DNA from: an uncultured Prevotellaceae bacterium
GTDB lineage: Bacteria > Bacteroidota > Bacteroidia > Bacteroidales > Bacteroidaceae
Reading direction: 5' to 3'
Length of the DNA: 25,144 bases
Assembly: GCA_902775075.1 (NCBI GenBank)
Contig: CACYKX010000050.1
Coordinates: forward strand, 1-25,144
Shown: one piece after another, positions 1 through 7,476 of the stretch
Numbering within the stretch: position 1 is the stretch's first letter
Layout: every line of letters starts with the position of its first letter
Program-made: the position numbers and the translations under genes
The notes under the pieces: generated by a model
What the model was told of the DNA's origin: nothing
The model's input: only the letters and a program-made list of their open reading frames with translations
Databases searched by the model: none

Positions 1-1
1 T

Positions 2-226
2 TCTTCTGAGACTTGTATCTGCATTCGTGGGCATTTTGAGGAGTATTTCTATGATGAGAATGGCAACCTCACTGATACCATTGATATGGTGCCAGGGGGC
101 GTTGTACTGAATATTGAGAAGGGGCTGTGGCATAGCTTGAAATGTCTGGAGAGCGAAACGGTGCTGTTTGAAGCGAAAGATGGGCCATATCATCCGCTGG
201 AGGAGGATGAAGTATGGAACGGATAA
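2..226 (+). CDS. WbuC-family cupin-fold metalloprotein, 5' truncated by window edge
   Basis: An open frame enters from the left edge and ends at TAA 224-226, giving about 74 C-terminal residues. The fragment has the beta-rich look of a small cupin: an RGHFEEYFYDENG stretch, then a gluten-like I-x-K-G-L-W-H-S segment and a closing EAKDGPYHPL. The RG(x)n...FD/YDxxG...WH...E.K.GPY order is what I know from WbuC-type cupins, which are often found beside surface-polysaccharide genes. That fits the sugar-nucleotide genes directly downstream. The metal-binding histidine of the WH motif is present; the upstream metal ligands are outside the window. The biochemical role of WbuC proteins is not established. 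Family assignment is by motif memory, fairly confident; the true start is not visible. Confidence 0.72.
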   Translation, partial: SSETCICIRGHFEEYFYDENGNLTDTIDMVPGGVVLNIEKGLWHSLKCLESETVLFEAKDGPYHPLEEDEVWNG

Positions 227-300
227 AAGAGATTCTGAAAGGTATATTGCAGTTTTGTTCATACATCTTTTGGCCGCAATGGGGAAAACATAAAGAGTAA
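214..300 (+). CDS. possible 28-aa small protein overlapping the cupin gene end
   Basis: ATG 214 lies 8 nt after a good GGAGGA stretch (about 200-206) and overlaps the last codons of the cupin gene by 13 nt in another frame. The peptide starts MERIKEILKG and ends WPQWGKHKE, with a hydrophobic aromatic middle (LQFCSYIFW). It stops four bases before the ATG of the galacturonokinase gene, so it fills the gap exactly. This spacing favours a translated small gene, but the length gives little statistical support. No family is recognised; it could be a short membrane-associated peptide or only a coupling device for the next gene. Confidence 0.35.
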   Translation: MERIKEILKGILQFCSYIFWPQWGKHKE

Positions 301-304
301 ATCA

Positions 305-1471
305 ATGGAAAAGTATCAATATCATATTTTTAGCCCGTATAGGGTTTGCCCATTGGGGGCACACGTTGACCACCAGCATGGGTTGGTGACGGGGTTTGCG
401 ATTGACAAAGGGGTCGATTTGTGGTGGACCCCCTCTGGCTCCCCCTGTTTAGGGGGAGAAAACCGTAGCGTAGTAAAGCTGGACAGTGAGACGTTTGCAG
501 GACATGTGGAATTTGACATTGCGACACCAACGCTGGTGAAACAGGGCAACTGGGGTGATTACGCCCGAGGTGCTAAGTTCGCACTGCAAAAGAGATTTAA
601 GCTGGAGACAGGCATTACAGGAACTATTAAAGGGTCTTTACCAGTAGGAGGATTGTCGTCATCGGCAGCGGTGCTGATAGCTTATGTGATGGCATTTGCG
701 AAAGCGAACAATATTAGTTTGGCTCCGTTTGAGGTGATGAAGATTGCATCGGAGGCTGAACGAGAGTATATTGGACTGAACAATGGCCTGTTGGATCAGG
801 CTTGTATAGCTTTGGGAAAGAAGAATCATCTGCTGATGCTGGACTGTGAGAGTGACGAATATCGTGTTATCCCTAAGCCTGCTGAAATGCCAGACTTTGA
901 ACTGGGTATTTTCTTCAGTGGACTGACACGCAGTCTGATATCATCTGACTATAACCTCCGTGTAACAGAGTGTAAGACGGCAGCATGGACGGTACAGGCA
1001 TACGAGAATGTGCCACTGAAGACGCATGATAAGACATTCCTTCGTGATGTGCCAGAGAGTATGTACAAGCGTAACCGCGACAAGATGCCGCCTCGCTTTG
1101 CTCGAAGGGCGGAGCATTTCTATGGTGAGCATAAACGTGTTCGTGAGGGCATCACTGCATGGGAGTCAGGTAACTTGGAGTGGTTCGGTAGCCTTGTCAA
1201 GGCTTCTTGCGAGAGTAGCATCCACAACTATGAGTGTGGTAGTCCAGAGCTTATCGCCATCTACGAAGCCATGCTCACCACTGACGGCATCTATGGAGGT
1301 CGCTTCTCTGGAGCAGGATTCAAAGGTGCCTGCATCGCCCTCGTTGATCCCACGAAGAAGGAACAGATAGAAAAGGAAATCACAGAGAAATACCTCGCCA
1401 AGTTCCCACAGTATAAGAATACCTTCAAGGTATATTTCTGCAAGAGTGATGATGGAGCGAGATTTGTTTAA
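305..1471 (+). CDS. galacturonokinase-like GHMP kinase
   Basis: A 388-aa GHMP-superfamily sugar kinase. It carries the N-terminal substrate motif SPYRVCPLGAHVDHQHG (residues about 10-26), the ATP-binding loop PVGGLSSSAA (about 113-122), an LDQA segment, and the C-terminal GRFSGAGFKG motif (about 331-340). From memory, the whole frame follows plant D-galacturonic acid kinase closely: SPYR-CPLGAH-DHQ, a G-YARGA stretch, YNLRV-EC, RAEH and IxNYECG are all shared. So the likely reaction is GalA + ATP to GalA-1-phosphate in the cytoplasm; galactokinase is the main alternative. The gene is followed by a nucleotidyltransferase, a UDP-glucose dehydrogenase and a UDP-GlcA epimerase, all consistent with UDP-galacturonate supply. 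One oddity is an extra SPCLGGEN-like loop after residue 43, encoded by a GC-rich perfect inverted repeat at 439-458. The start ATG 305 directly follows the stop of the small upstream ORF. Confidence 0.8.
   Translation: MEKYQYHIFSPYRVCPLGAHVDHQHGLVTGFAIDKGVDLWWTPSGSPCLGGENRSVVKLDSETFAGHVEFDIATPTLVKQGNWGDYARGAKFALQKRFKLETGITGTIKGSLPVGGLSSSAAVLIAYVMAFAKANNISLAPFEVMKIASEAEREYIGLNNGLLDQACIALGKKNHLLMLDCESDEYRVIPKPAEMPDFELGIFFSGLTRSLISSDYNLRVTECKTAAWTVQAYENVPLKTHDKTFLRDVPESMYKRNRDKMPPRFARRAEHFYGEHKRVREGITAWESGNLEWFGSLVKASCESSIHNYECGSPELIAIYEAMLTTDGIYGGRFSGAGFKGACIALVDPTKKEQIEKEITEKYLAKFPQYKNTFKVYFCKSDDGARFV
439..458 (+). repeat. GC-rich perfect inverted repeat inside the kinase coding sequence
   Basis: CTCCCCCT (439-446), a GTTT loop, then AGGGGGAG (451-458): a perfect 8-bp stem with a 4-nt loop, inside a run of C and G unlike the rest of the gene. 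It keeps the reading frame and encodes part of a loop that seems extra compared with the galacturonokinase pattern I remember. It looks like a small palindromic element (REP-like) that inserted in frame. Insertion is inference; the inverted repeat itself is seen directly. Confidence 0.6.
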
Positions 1472-1500
1472 CGAACACGAATCTCACAAATCTAACGAAT
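1470..1500 (+). repeat. intergenic 31-nt repeat, copy 1, next to a palindrome
   Basis: A 31-nt unit starts inside the TAA stop of the kinase gene (AACGAACACGAAT...TCTAACGAAT) and matches 2282-2312 at about 26 of 31 positions. In this copy it runs into the perfect 12-bp palindrome ACGAATATTCGT (1495-1506). An outer inverted repeat, GAACACGAAT (1473-1482) and ATTCGTGTTC (1519-1528), allows a long hairpin between the kinase and nucleotidyltransferase genes. Likely a REP-like intergenic repeat or an mRNA-processing structure. Confidence 0.6.
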
Positions 1501-1545
1501 ATTCGTGCAATTCGAGTAATTCGTGTTCCAGAAAAAAAGAAAAAT

Positions 1546-2283
1546 ATGAAATGTGTTGTAATAGCAGCGGGTTACGCCACAAGGCTGGGTGAGTTGACGA
1601 AGAACTTCCCTAAACCATTGCTGAAAATTGGAGAGAATACTATCTTAGGAAGGATGTTGGACGATATCGACAGAATTCCTGAGATAGATGAGCATATTGT
1701 CATTACAAATCATAAGTTCGCACCGATATTTGAAAAATGGAAGAAGGAAGAGGGCAGATGGCAGAAGCCCATCACGATTGTTGATGATGGTACAGAGACA
1801 AACGAAACTCGTCTTGGAGCTGTATGCGATTTGTTGTTTGCAATGGATAAACTCCACATCGATGATGATTTGCTCGTTGTTGCAGCAGACAACCTGCTAT
1901 TCTTCTCATTCCAGGAGTTTGTGAACTTCGCCAAGGAGAAACAGACCAGTTGCATCATGTGTCATGAGCAACCCTCAATAGAAAAGTTGCAAAGGACAGG
2001 TGTGGTGGAATTGGATGAGAATAACAAGGTGTTAGGCATGGAGGAGAAGCCACAGGTGCCTAAGAGCCACTGGGCAGTACCACCATTCTATATCTATCTA
2101 AAGAAAGACCTTGATTTGGTACGTCATTCAGTTGAGAATGGCTGCGGCAAGGATGCTCCGGGTAATCTTGCTCACTATATGGTGGAGCATACTAGCATGC
2201 ATGCCTGGCCCATGAGCGCAGGACGTTTTGATATTGGCAGCCTCGATACATATTATGAGGCCGTTGAGAAATATGGTAAGTAA
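1546..2283 (+). CDS. sugar-1-phosphate nucleotidyltransferase (RmlA-like, short form)
   Basis: A 245-aa protein of the NTP_transferase family. The N-terminus has the signature AAGYATRLGELTKNFPKPLL (residues 7-26): the AAGxxTRL nucleotide-binding loop and the FPKPLL lysine. A VAADNLLF segment provides the usual metal-binding aspartate, and EEKPQVPKS and FDIGSLDTY are typical later family motifs. It would couple a sugar-1-phosphate to an NTP to make NDP-sugar and pyrophosphate. Lying between a galacturonokinase-like gene and UDP-sugar genes, its inferred substrate is GalA-1-P (giving UDP-GalA); Glc-1-P, to feed the dehydrogenase next door, is the main alternative. The family does not reveal the sugar. 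The length is shorter than RmlA/GalU (about 290 aa), as in single-domain transferases. The A-rich GAAAAAT directly before ATG 1546 suits a Bacteroidetes start. Confidence 0.85.
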   Translation: MKCVVIAAGYATRLGELTKNFPKPLLKIGENTILGRMLDDIDRIPEIDEHIVITNHKFAPIFEKWKKEEGRWQKPITIVDDGTETNETRLGAVCDLLFAMDKLHIDDDLLVVAADNLLFFSFQEFVNFAKEKQTSCIMCHEQPSIEKLQRTGVVELDENNKVLGMEEKPQVPKSHWAVPPFYIYLKKDLDLVRHSVENGCGKDAPGNLAHYMVEHTSMHAWPMSAGRFDIGSLDTYYEAVEKYGK

Positions 2284-2312
2284 CGAACACAAATTACTCG
2301 AATCTAACGAAT
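2282..2312 (+). repeat. intergenic 31-nt repeat, copy 2
   Basis: This copy also starts within the TAA stop of the preceding gene (AACGAACACAAAT...TCTAACGAAT) and resembles copy 1 at 1470-1500, with about five mismatches. It lacks the palindromic continuation of copy 1. A looser related stretch (TCGAACGAATT) follows the epimerase gene near 4729. The identical phase relative to the stop codon suggests a processing or termination role, or amplification of the spacer. Confidence 0.55.
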
Positions 2313-2325
2313 AAAAATTTATTAT

Positions 2326-3657
2326 ATGATGAAAATTGCAGTTGCAGGAACAGGTTACGTTGGCATGAGTATAGCAACACTGCTTGCTCAGCATAATCAC
2401 GTGACGGCTGTTGACGTAATTCCTGAGAAGGTGGAGAAAATCAACAAAAAGATCTCGCCTATTCAGGATGAGTATATTGAGAAGTATTTGGCAGAGAAGG
2501 AGCTTGACTTGACGGCAACGCTGGATGGTAAGGCGGCCTATAAGGATGCTGACTTTGTGGTGATTGCGGCTCCGACGAATTATGACCCACAGAAGAATTT
2601 CTTTGATACGCATCATATCGAGGATGTGATTGACTTGGTGTTGAGCGTTAATCCTGATGCCGTGATGGTGATTAAGAGTACCATCCCCGTGGGGTATTGC
2701 CGTTCGCTGTATGTGAAGTATGCGCTGAAGTTCTTGACTGATCCAGAGTTGAAGGGAAAGAAGTTTAACTTGCTATTCTCGCCGGAGTTTCTGCGTGAGA
2801 GCAAGGCACTGTATGACAACCTTTATCCCTCTCGCATTATCGTAGGCTATCCGAAGATTCTACCTGCTGATAGAAACAGGAAGTGGGATGAGGAGAATGC
2901 TGCCATCACGGCTATTGGGAATCCTGAGGCAGAAGAAAAGGCCAAGACGTTCGCCGGACTGCTACAGGAAGGTGCTATCAAGGAGAATATCGATACCTTG
3001 TTTATGGGCATGACCGAGGCAGAGGCCGTGAAGTTGTTTGCAAATACATATCTGGCTTTGCGTGTGAGCTATTTCAATGAGCTGGATACGTATGCAGAGG
3101 TGAAGGGACTGGATAGTCAGGCTATCATATCGGGCGTAGGTCTGGATCCGCGTATTGGCACACACTATAATAATCCTTCGTTTGGTTATGGTGGTTACTG
3201 TCTGCCTAAGGACACTAAACAGTTGCTGGCCAACTATGCTGATGTGCCTCAGAATATGATGACAGCTATCGTGGAGAGTAACCGTACGCGTAAGGATTTC
3301 ATTGCTGATGAGGTACTACGCAAAGCTGGATATTATACTGCCAACAGTGACTGGAATGAGAGTGCTGAGAAGGATGTGACCATTGGCGTGTTCCGTCTGA
3401 CGATGAAGTCTAATTCTGATAACTTCCGCCAGAGTGCTATCCAGGGCATCATGAAGCGTGTGAAAGCAAAAGGTGCCAATGTCATCATCTATGAGCCTAC
3501 GCTGAAGGATGGCGAGACGTTCTTTGGGTCGAAGATTGTGAACAACCTCGATGAGTTCAAGAAGCAGAGCGATGCCATCATTGCCAACCGCTACGACGAG
3601 GCACTGGATGATGTACAGGAGAAGGTCTATACAAGAGACATTTTTAAGAGAGACTAA
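2326..3657 (+). CDS. ugd: UDP-glucose 6-dehydrogenase
   Basis: A 443-aa nucleotide-sugar dehydrogenase. The N-terminus is a Rossmann fold with GTGYVG (residues about 8-13) and the acidic end of beta-2 (VDV). KSTIPVGY and [13 protein letters not shown] are classical motifs of the family, and the catalytic cysteine lies in [11 protein letters not shown] (C292, counting from ATG 2326). It oxidises UDP-glucose to UDP-glucuronate using two NAD+. The length exceeds the short bacterial class (about 390 aa) because of a charged insert around residues 180-225. The immediately downstream UDP-glucuronate 4-epimerase supports UDP-GlcA as the product; UDP-ManNAc dehydrogenase is the less likely alternative. 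Two adjacent ATG codons (2326 and 2329) could start it. Twenty bases separate it from the next gene, so co-transcription is likely. Confidence 0.9.
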   Translation: MMKIAVAGTGYVGMSIATLLAQHNHVTAVDVIPEKVEKINKKISPIQDEYIEKYLAEKELDLTATLDGKAAYKDADFVVIAAPTNYDPQKNFFDTHHIEDVIDLVLSVNPDAVMVIKSTIPVGYCRSLYVKYALKFLTDPELKGKKFNLLFSPEFLRESKALYDNLYPSRIIVGYPKILPADRNRKWDEENAAITAIGNPEAEEKAKTFAGLLQEGAIKENIDTLFMGMTEAEAVKLFANTYLALRVSYFNELDTYAEVKGLDSQAIISGVGLDPRIGTHYNNPSFGYGGYCLPKDTKQLLANYADVPQNMMTAIVESNRTRKDFIADEVLRKAGYYTANSDWNESAEKDVTIGVFRLTMKSNSDNFRQSAIQGIMKRVKAKGANVIIYEPTLKDGETFFGSKIVNNLDEFKKQSDAIIANRYDEALDDVQEKVYTRDIFKRD

Positions 3658-3677
3658 TCAAGAATTTGAATTAGAGG

Positions 3678-4721
3678 ATGAAAACCATATTAGTTACAGG
3701 AAGTGCTGGATTTATTGGCTCGAACTTGGTGCTACGCTTGTTTAAGGAACTGAGCGAGGGTACTATTGTAGGCTTGGATAATCTGAATGATTATTATGAT
3801 CCGACACTGAAAGATTATCGCCTCAGTGAGATTGAGAAGGCTAAGCCAGCGGGAATTGAATATGAGTTCGTCAAGGGTGATTTGGCTGACAAGGCGTTGA
3901 TTGATGGCTTGTTTGAGAAGTACCACTTTGACGTGGTAGTGAACCTTGCTGCACAGGCAGGTGTACGTTATAGTATCACCAATCCTGATGCCTATATTCA
4001 GAGCAATATGATAGGCTTCTATAACATCTTGGAGGCATGTCGCCATTACCCAGTGGAACATTTGGTATATGCTTCTTCAAGTTCCGTATATGGTGGCAAC
4101 AAGAAGGTGCCATTCAGCACAGATGACCGTGTGGATAATCCTGTGTCGTTGTATGCAGCTACCAAGAAGAGCAATGAGCTGTTTGCTCACTGTTATTCCA
4201 AGTTGTATGATATTCCCACAACGGGCTTGCGCTTCTTTACGGTATATGGTCCTGCCGGTCGTCCAGATATGGCGTACTTTGGTTTTACCAACAAATTGTT
4301 GAAGGGTGAGACCATCCTGTTATTTAACTACGGCAACTGCCGTCGTGACTTTACGTATGTTGATGACATCGTAGAGGGCGTATATCGTGTGATGCAGAAG
4401 GCTCCAGAGCGCAAGAAGGGTGAGGATGGACTGCCCATCCCTCCCTATGCAGTATATAACATCGGTGGTGGTCAGCCCGAGAACTTGCTTGATTTCGTGA
4501 ACATCCTGCAAGAAGAGCTGGTCCGTGCCGGTGTCCTTCCAGTTGACTTCGATTTCGAGGCCCACAAGAAGCTTGTTCCCATGCAGCCCGGTGATGTACC
4601 CACCACCTATGCCGATGCCACCGCCCTTGAACGTGACTTCGGGTTTACACCCAAGATAACGTTGCGAGAGGGACTGAGGAAATTTGCAGAATGGTATAAA
4701 GATTTCTATAGCCACAAATGA
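3678..4721 (+). CDS. UDP-glucuronate 4-epimerase (extended SDR)
   Basis: A 347-aa extended short-chain dehydrogenase/reductase. GSAGFIGSN near the N-terminus is the NAD-binding GxxGxxG loop, NLAAQAGVRYS is the family N-A-A motif, ASSSSVYGGN holds the catalytic serine, and SLYAATKKSNE holds the catalytic Y159 and K163. RFFTVYGPAGRPDM and FTYVDDI are also typical. The pattern matches UDP-glucuronate 4-epimerases of capsule loci, converting UDP-GlcA to UDP-GalA. The substrate is supplied by the dehydrogenase 20 bp upstream. GAGG just before ATG 3678 is a plausible ribosome site. The related UDP-glucose 4-epimerases remain possible, but the R-Y-S after Q-A-G-V and the neighbour favour the uronate enzyme. 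Full length, no visible damage. Confidence 0.87.
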   Translation: MKTILVTGSAGFIGSNLVLRLFKELSEGTIVGLDNLNDYYDPTLKDYRLSEIEKAKPAGIEYEFVKGDLADKALIDGLFEKYHFDVVVNLAAQAGVRYSITNPDAYIQSNMIGFYNILEACRHYPVEHLVYASSSSVYGGNKKVPFSTDDRVDNPVSLYAATKKSNELFAHCYSKLYDIPTTGLRFFTVYGPAGRPDMAYFGFTNKLLKGETILLFNYGNCRRDFTYVDDIVEGVYRVMQKAPERKKGEDGLPIPPYAVYNIGGGQPENLLDFVNILQEELVRAGVLPVDFDFEAHKKLVPMQPGDVPTTYADATALERDFGFTPKITLREGLRKFAEWYKDFYSHK

Positions 4722-4757
4722 TGGTAATCGAACGAATTTAGCAAGTAGCAAGATACA

Positions 4758-4829
4758 GACAAGTCGGTCATTGAGCTATTGGTTTGAGAGAGCAACTTCC
4801 AATAGTGATATGGCCGCTTGTCGGTTTTT
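4758..4829 (+). terminator. long imperfect hairpin with T run after the nucleotide-sugar operon
   Basis: GACAAG-CGG-CA (about 4758-4770) pairs with TGGCCGCTTGTC (about 4811-4822), and a perfect inner stem CTATTGG (4776-4782) pairs with CCAATAG (4799-4805) around a 16-nt loop. GGTTTTT (4823-4829) follows at once. The outer stem has one bulge, one G-U pair and a small internal loop. This fits an intrinsic terminator closing the UDP-sugar operon. It also argues against a start at TTG 4818, which would lie inside the stem. Confidence 0.65.
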
Positions 4830-4844
4830 AGAAATGGCATAACG

Positions 4845-5705
4845 ATGCAAGAGACGGCAAACAAGCAGAAGCGCATGACTCTGAAAACTCTTCACGAGAT
4901 GTTGAACGGGATGAGCGTGGAACTGGCAGAGAAGGTTCATCTGCTGTTCATGGCCAACTATATCGACTACTCAGACTATGACTTCCGTGATGATGGGCAG
5001 GTAGAAAGCTATTGCTGGTGCTACAGAGACCTCTTTGAACTAAAAACGAAAGAGTCACAGGAAATCGTGAACAGTCAACTCGTCGAGTTCTTGGATGAGT
5101 GGCGGCAGGATGCTCCATCTCGCTATCGGAAGGCAAAGGATGATATCTGCTATTGGATTACCGACGAGTGGTATAGTTTCGAGTCGCCCATGCAGAAGGA
5201 GATAGAATCGGCTTGCCAAGCATTTTTGGAGAAGAAAGATGATATGGCTATTGCTTTAGCTTTGTCGCCATTTGCTCGGAAAACGGCAGAACTGGTGAAT
5301 AGCGGAGCATACGAAGCAGCTGCCGGTAGTTGCTATGCCAACTTCAGATGTCTGGCCAAGACATGCAAGGAGCATGAAGATTGGTTTCGTGGTTTCACTG
5401 GTTATGGTGATACCTACACGAAACTGGCGATATTCACCGAGGCAGTAGTGGAACTATACTGTCACCTACGCCAAATGCCAGACCTCTCAAAGCGCATGGC
5501 TGATGAGATGGATATCAACCTGGAAGTGTTCAACCTCGAAACCGACTTCTTTGGTGACCTGCACTGCAGCTCCCGCTTCACAGACATGCTCTGTGATGCC
5601 CAAGCCCAATACGGGGACTATTCTGTGTTGGATGAGTGCCCCATGTGGGGGATGTGGGTGAAGGAAGGGAGAGAGAATGAGATAAAGGCCCTACGGAAAC
5701 CGTAG
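4845..5705 (+). CDS. hypothetical protein, 286 aa, mostly helical
   Basis: No family is recognised. The protein is acidic and rich in aromatic residues and predicted helices, with several tyrosine/tryptophan clusters (YIDYSDYDF, CWCYRDLF, YWITDEWYSF) and scattered cysteines, but no obvious catalytic motif, signal peptide or membrane segment. The frame is open from TTG 4818, but that codon lies in the terminator hairpin. I chose ATG 4845 (MQETANKQ); ATG 4875 (MTLKTLHEM) is an equally good alternative. The stop codon lies inside a perfect hairpin, CCCTACGG-AAA-CCGTAGGG (5689-5707). The gene stands between the polysaccharide operon and a ComEC-like hydrolase, and its role cannot be inferred from that. 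Confidence 0.72.
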   Translation: MQETANKQKRMTLKTLHEMLNGMSVELAEKVHLLFMANYIDYSDYDFRDDGQVESYCWCYRDLFELKTKESQEIVNSQLVEFLDEWRQDAPSRYRKAKDDICYWITDEWYSFESPMQKEIESACQAFLEKKDDMAIALALSPFARKTAELVNSGAYEAAAGSCYANFRCLAKTCKEHEDWFRGFTGYGDTYTKLAIFTEAVVELYCHLRQMPDLSKRMADEMDINLEVFNLETDFFGDLHCSSRFTDMLCDAQAQYGDYSVLDECPMWGMWVKEGRENEIKALRKP

Positions 5706-5707
5706 GG
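5689..5707 (+). other. perfect hairpin across the stop codon of the 286-aa gene
   Basis: CCCTACGG (5689-5696), an AAA loop, and CCGTAGGG (5700-5707). The TAG stop (5703-5705) lies in the right arm. There is no T run after it, so it may stabilise the mRNA end or act as a weak terminator rather than a standard intrinsic one. Confidence 0.5.
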
Positions 5708-5809
5708 AGCGGGGGGCTGAAGAAATAGCGCGATAGAATCGCTGTGCAAGAGACGAAAGAGAGCCGCGATGGTATTACGGTAAACGGGACAAATGATATA
5801 ATATTAGTT

Positions 5810-6934
5810 ATGGTATTTAAGAGAATATTACATCCTGTAGGTCAAGGGGCATTCTTTACTGAGCAGTTCCTTGATGAGAGTGGTAAAGTGGTATACAACG
5901 TGGTGTATGACTGCGGGAGCTTTACCAGTCAGCCAATGCTATTGGAGTATGAAATAAGGAATACCTTTGAGAAGAATGCCCATATAGACTTGCTCTTTAT
6001 CTCGCACTTTGACGAGGACCATGTGAACGGACTAATGACACTACAGAGTCAAACAAAGATAGACAAAGATACGAAGGTAATAATACCATTTAAATACCCT
6101 TATCTACTGATGGTAATGGATGATGATTATCCTACATTGGCAAGGTTCGTGATGCGAATGTTCAATATCGGGGCTCAGGTAATAGGTGTTGATGAAGGCA
6201 TCAATGAAAACAGACCAGGGGAACCGATAGATATAGACAGACTTGACGGAAACATAACTCTTGGTGGGAAGAATGTTATAAGGCTGGATAAGGTGTTATG
6301 GTACTACTATCCGTTTATGCTGCCTGACCAGAGTTCACTACAAAAGGTGTTCGAGGGGAAGGTAAAAGGTATAGTAAATCTAGACAATCCAAATGAGATA
6401 CTGACGAAACGGAAAGAACTCAGGGATATATACAAGACTATCGGCAAGACAAAAGGTGGCGTTACGAGGATTAACGTGAATGCGCTGTTTATGTTGTCGT
6501 TTCCTGCTGTAAATGTTGTTTGTAATACTAACATCTGGCATCAGATAAACTTTATAGGGGGTGCTGAACCTACTTGCTTTTATACTGGAGACTCGAACCT
6601 GAAGGGTAATGGGTACGACGAGGTGAAGCAACGTGTGACGGATATTCTTGATTCGTATTCGAAGGGAACCAAGGTTAGCATGATGCAGGTGCCTCACCAT
6701 GGTAGTGACAAGTGCTTTCCTGAAAAGATGGCCGACAGGACGGATGGATTTTTTGAGTGTGGGTTTGTGAACTGTAATCCGTGGCATAGGCAGAAGGTGT
6801 TTGATAGCGGTATCATCGGAGAGTTTACTCGCAATAACAAGATGCTTTTACTGGTTACAGAATGTTACCATTCGAGGGTTGAGGTGATTGCTGAACTATT
6901 CAAGATAAAGAGAGACAATGATGTCGATGGATGA
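5810..6934 (+). CDS. ComEC-like metallo-beta-lactamase-fold hydrolase
   Basis: A soluble 374-aa protein of the MBL fold, resembling the C-terminal domain of ComEC/Rec2 without the membrane part. The N-terminus has HPVGQGAFF (the VGQG-type strand), then VYDCGS, the metal motif HFDEDH (residues about 66-71), CFYTGDSN with an aspartate ligand, and QVPHHGSD, where ComEC-type proteins have a further histidine pair. It therefore probably hydrolyses a phosphodiester; nucleic acid or a nucleotide is the likely substrate. Stand-alone proteins of this kind occur in bacterial conflict loci, but the function is not fixed. The frame stays open upstream to GTG 5744; ATG 5810 is chosen because the conserved fold begins right there. 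It overlaps the next gene by 17 nt, suggesting a two-gene unit. Confidence 0.78.
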   Translation: MVFKRILHPVGQGAFFTEQFLDESGKVVYNVVYDCGSFTSQPMLLEYEIRNTFEKNAHIDLLFISHFDEDHVNGLMTLQSQTKIDKDTKVIIPFKYPYLLMVMDDDYPTLARFVMRMFNIGAQVIGVDEGINENRPGEPIDIDRLDGNITLGGKNVIRLDKVLWYYYPFMLPDQSSLQKVFEGKVKGIVNLDNPNEILTKRKELRDIYKTIGKTKGGVTRINVNALFMLSFPAVNVVCNTNIWHQINFIGGAEPTCFYTGDSNLKGNGYDEVKQRVTDILDSYSKGTKVSMMQVPHHGSDKCFPEKMADRTDGFFECGFVNCNPWHRQKVFDSGIIGEFTRNNKMLLLVTECYHSRVEVIAELFKIKRDNDVDG

Positions 6935-7406
6935 TTTTTTTAGCAATCCTGCGGTGGTGGAACTGCCGATAGAAGATGAAGGGTACATGTATGATGCGAA
7001 CTATCATGTGAGGGTGATAGTGGATTCGGAGGCTGAAATAGTACCCGTAGAATTGAGAGATAGCTTTGCATGGTTTGTTGATAAACTTCCCTTTATGGAG
7101 ATGGAGGTTGGCGATGATGGAAGCTACAGATGCTCCATACAAAATACAACGCAAGTGCGGACAAAACGGAAGTTCAGACGTTTGGTAGCTAGCATATTGA
7201 GCCTGATAGACTATGGCGTGAATCATGGTGCGACCTTGTTTATCAGGATAGATGAGAATAAGGCTGTGGGGGAATCGGAAAACAGATTGAAGTTCGCGAA
7301 TGTTGCCAGCAAGGATGTGAGAATAAATACTAAACTACTGATGGGCGTGCTGAAAGAAATGGGCGAGAATAGAGAGTTGAGCGTTTGTGTAAAGGTGGAA
7401 GGATGA
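6918..7406 (+). CDS. hypothetical protein, 162 aa, partner of the MBL hydrolase
   Basis: No family recognised. The start ATG 6918 (alternatives 6921 and 6927) lies inside the 3' end of the hydrolase gene, so translation is coupled. The sequence alternates beta-like stretches (YHVRVIVDSEAEIVPVEL, ATLFIRID) with amphipathic helices and ends in LSVCVKVEG; no catalytic motif is visible and no cysteine pair suggests a zinc site. Overlap with an MBL nuclease or phosphodiesterase suggests a regulator, antitoxin or substrate adaptor of that enzyme, which is inference from position only. Confidence 0.7.
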   Translation: MMSMDDFFSNPAVVELPIEDEGYMYDANYHVRVIVDSEAEIVPVELRDSFAWFVDKLPFMEMEVGDDGSYRCSIQNTTQVRTKRKFRRLVASILSLIDYGVNHGATLFIRIDENKAVGESENRLKFANVASKDVRINTKLLMGVLKEMGENRELSVCVKVEG

Positions 7407-7471
7407 AAGTAGACTGGATGATGTCGACGCTGATGAAGATTGTGGAAGGAGAGATGAGAAGTATGAGATAA
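7403..7471 (+). CDS. possible 22-aa coupled small ORF
   Basis: The ATG overlaps the TGA stop of the 162-aa gene in an ATGA arrangement, the same kind of coupling seen several times further downstream. The peptide is methionine-rich (MKVDWMMSTLMKIVEGEMRS). It is preceded by GGTGGAAGG, an acceptable ribosome site. Length alone gives no proof; it may be the decayed start of a longer gene. Confidence 0.25.
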   Translation: MKVDWMMSTLMKIVEGEMRSMR

Positions 7472-7476
7472 ACTCG

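Noticed and set aside
2128..2616. 162-aa ORF on the - strand
   Set aside because: Covers the ends of two confident + strand genes and their spacer; low-complexity, cysteine- and isoleucine-rich translation without a family.
4818..4844. TTG start extending the 286-aa protein
   Set aside because: The codon lies within the right arm of the terminator hairpin; ATG 4845 or 4875 is more plausible.
5744..5809. GTG start adding 22 residues to the MBL hydrolase
   Set aside because: The conserved fold starts at ATG 5810 (VFKRILHPVGQG), and the extra residues look like translated spacer containing the repeated 11-mer.
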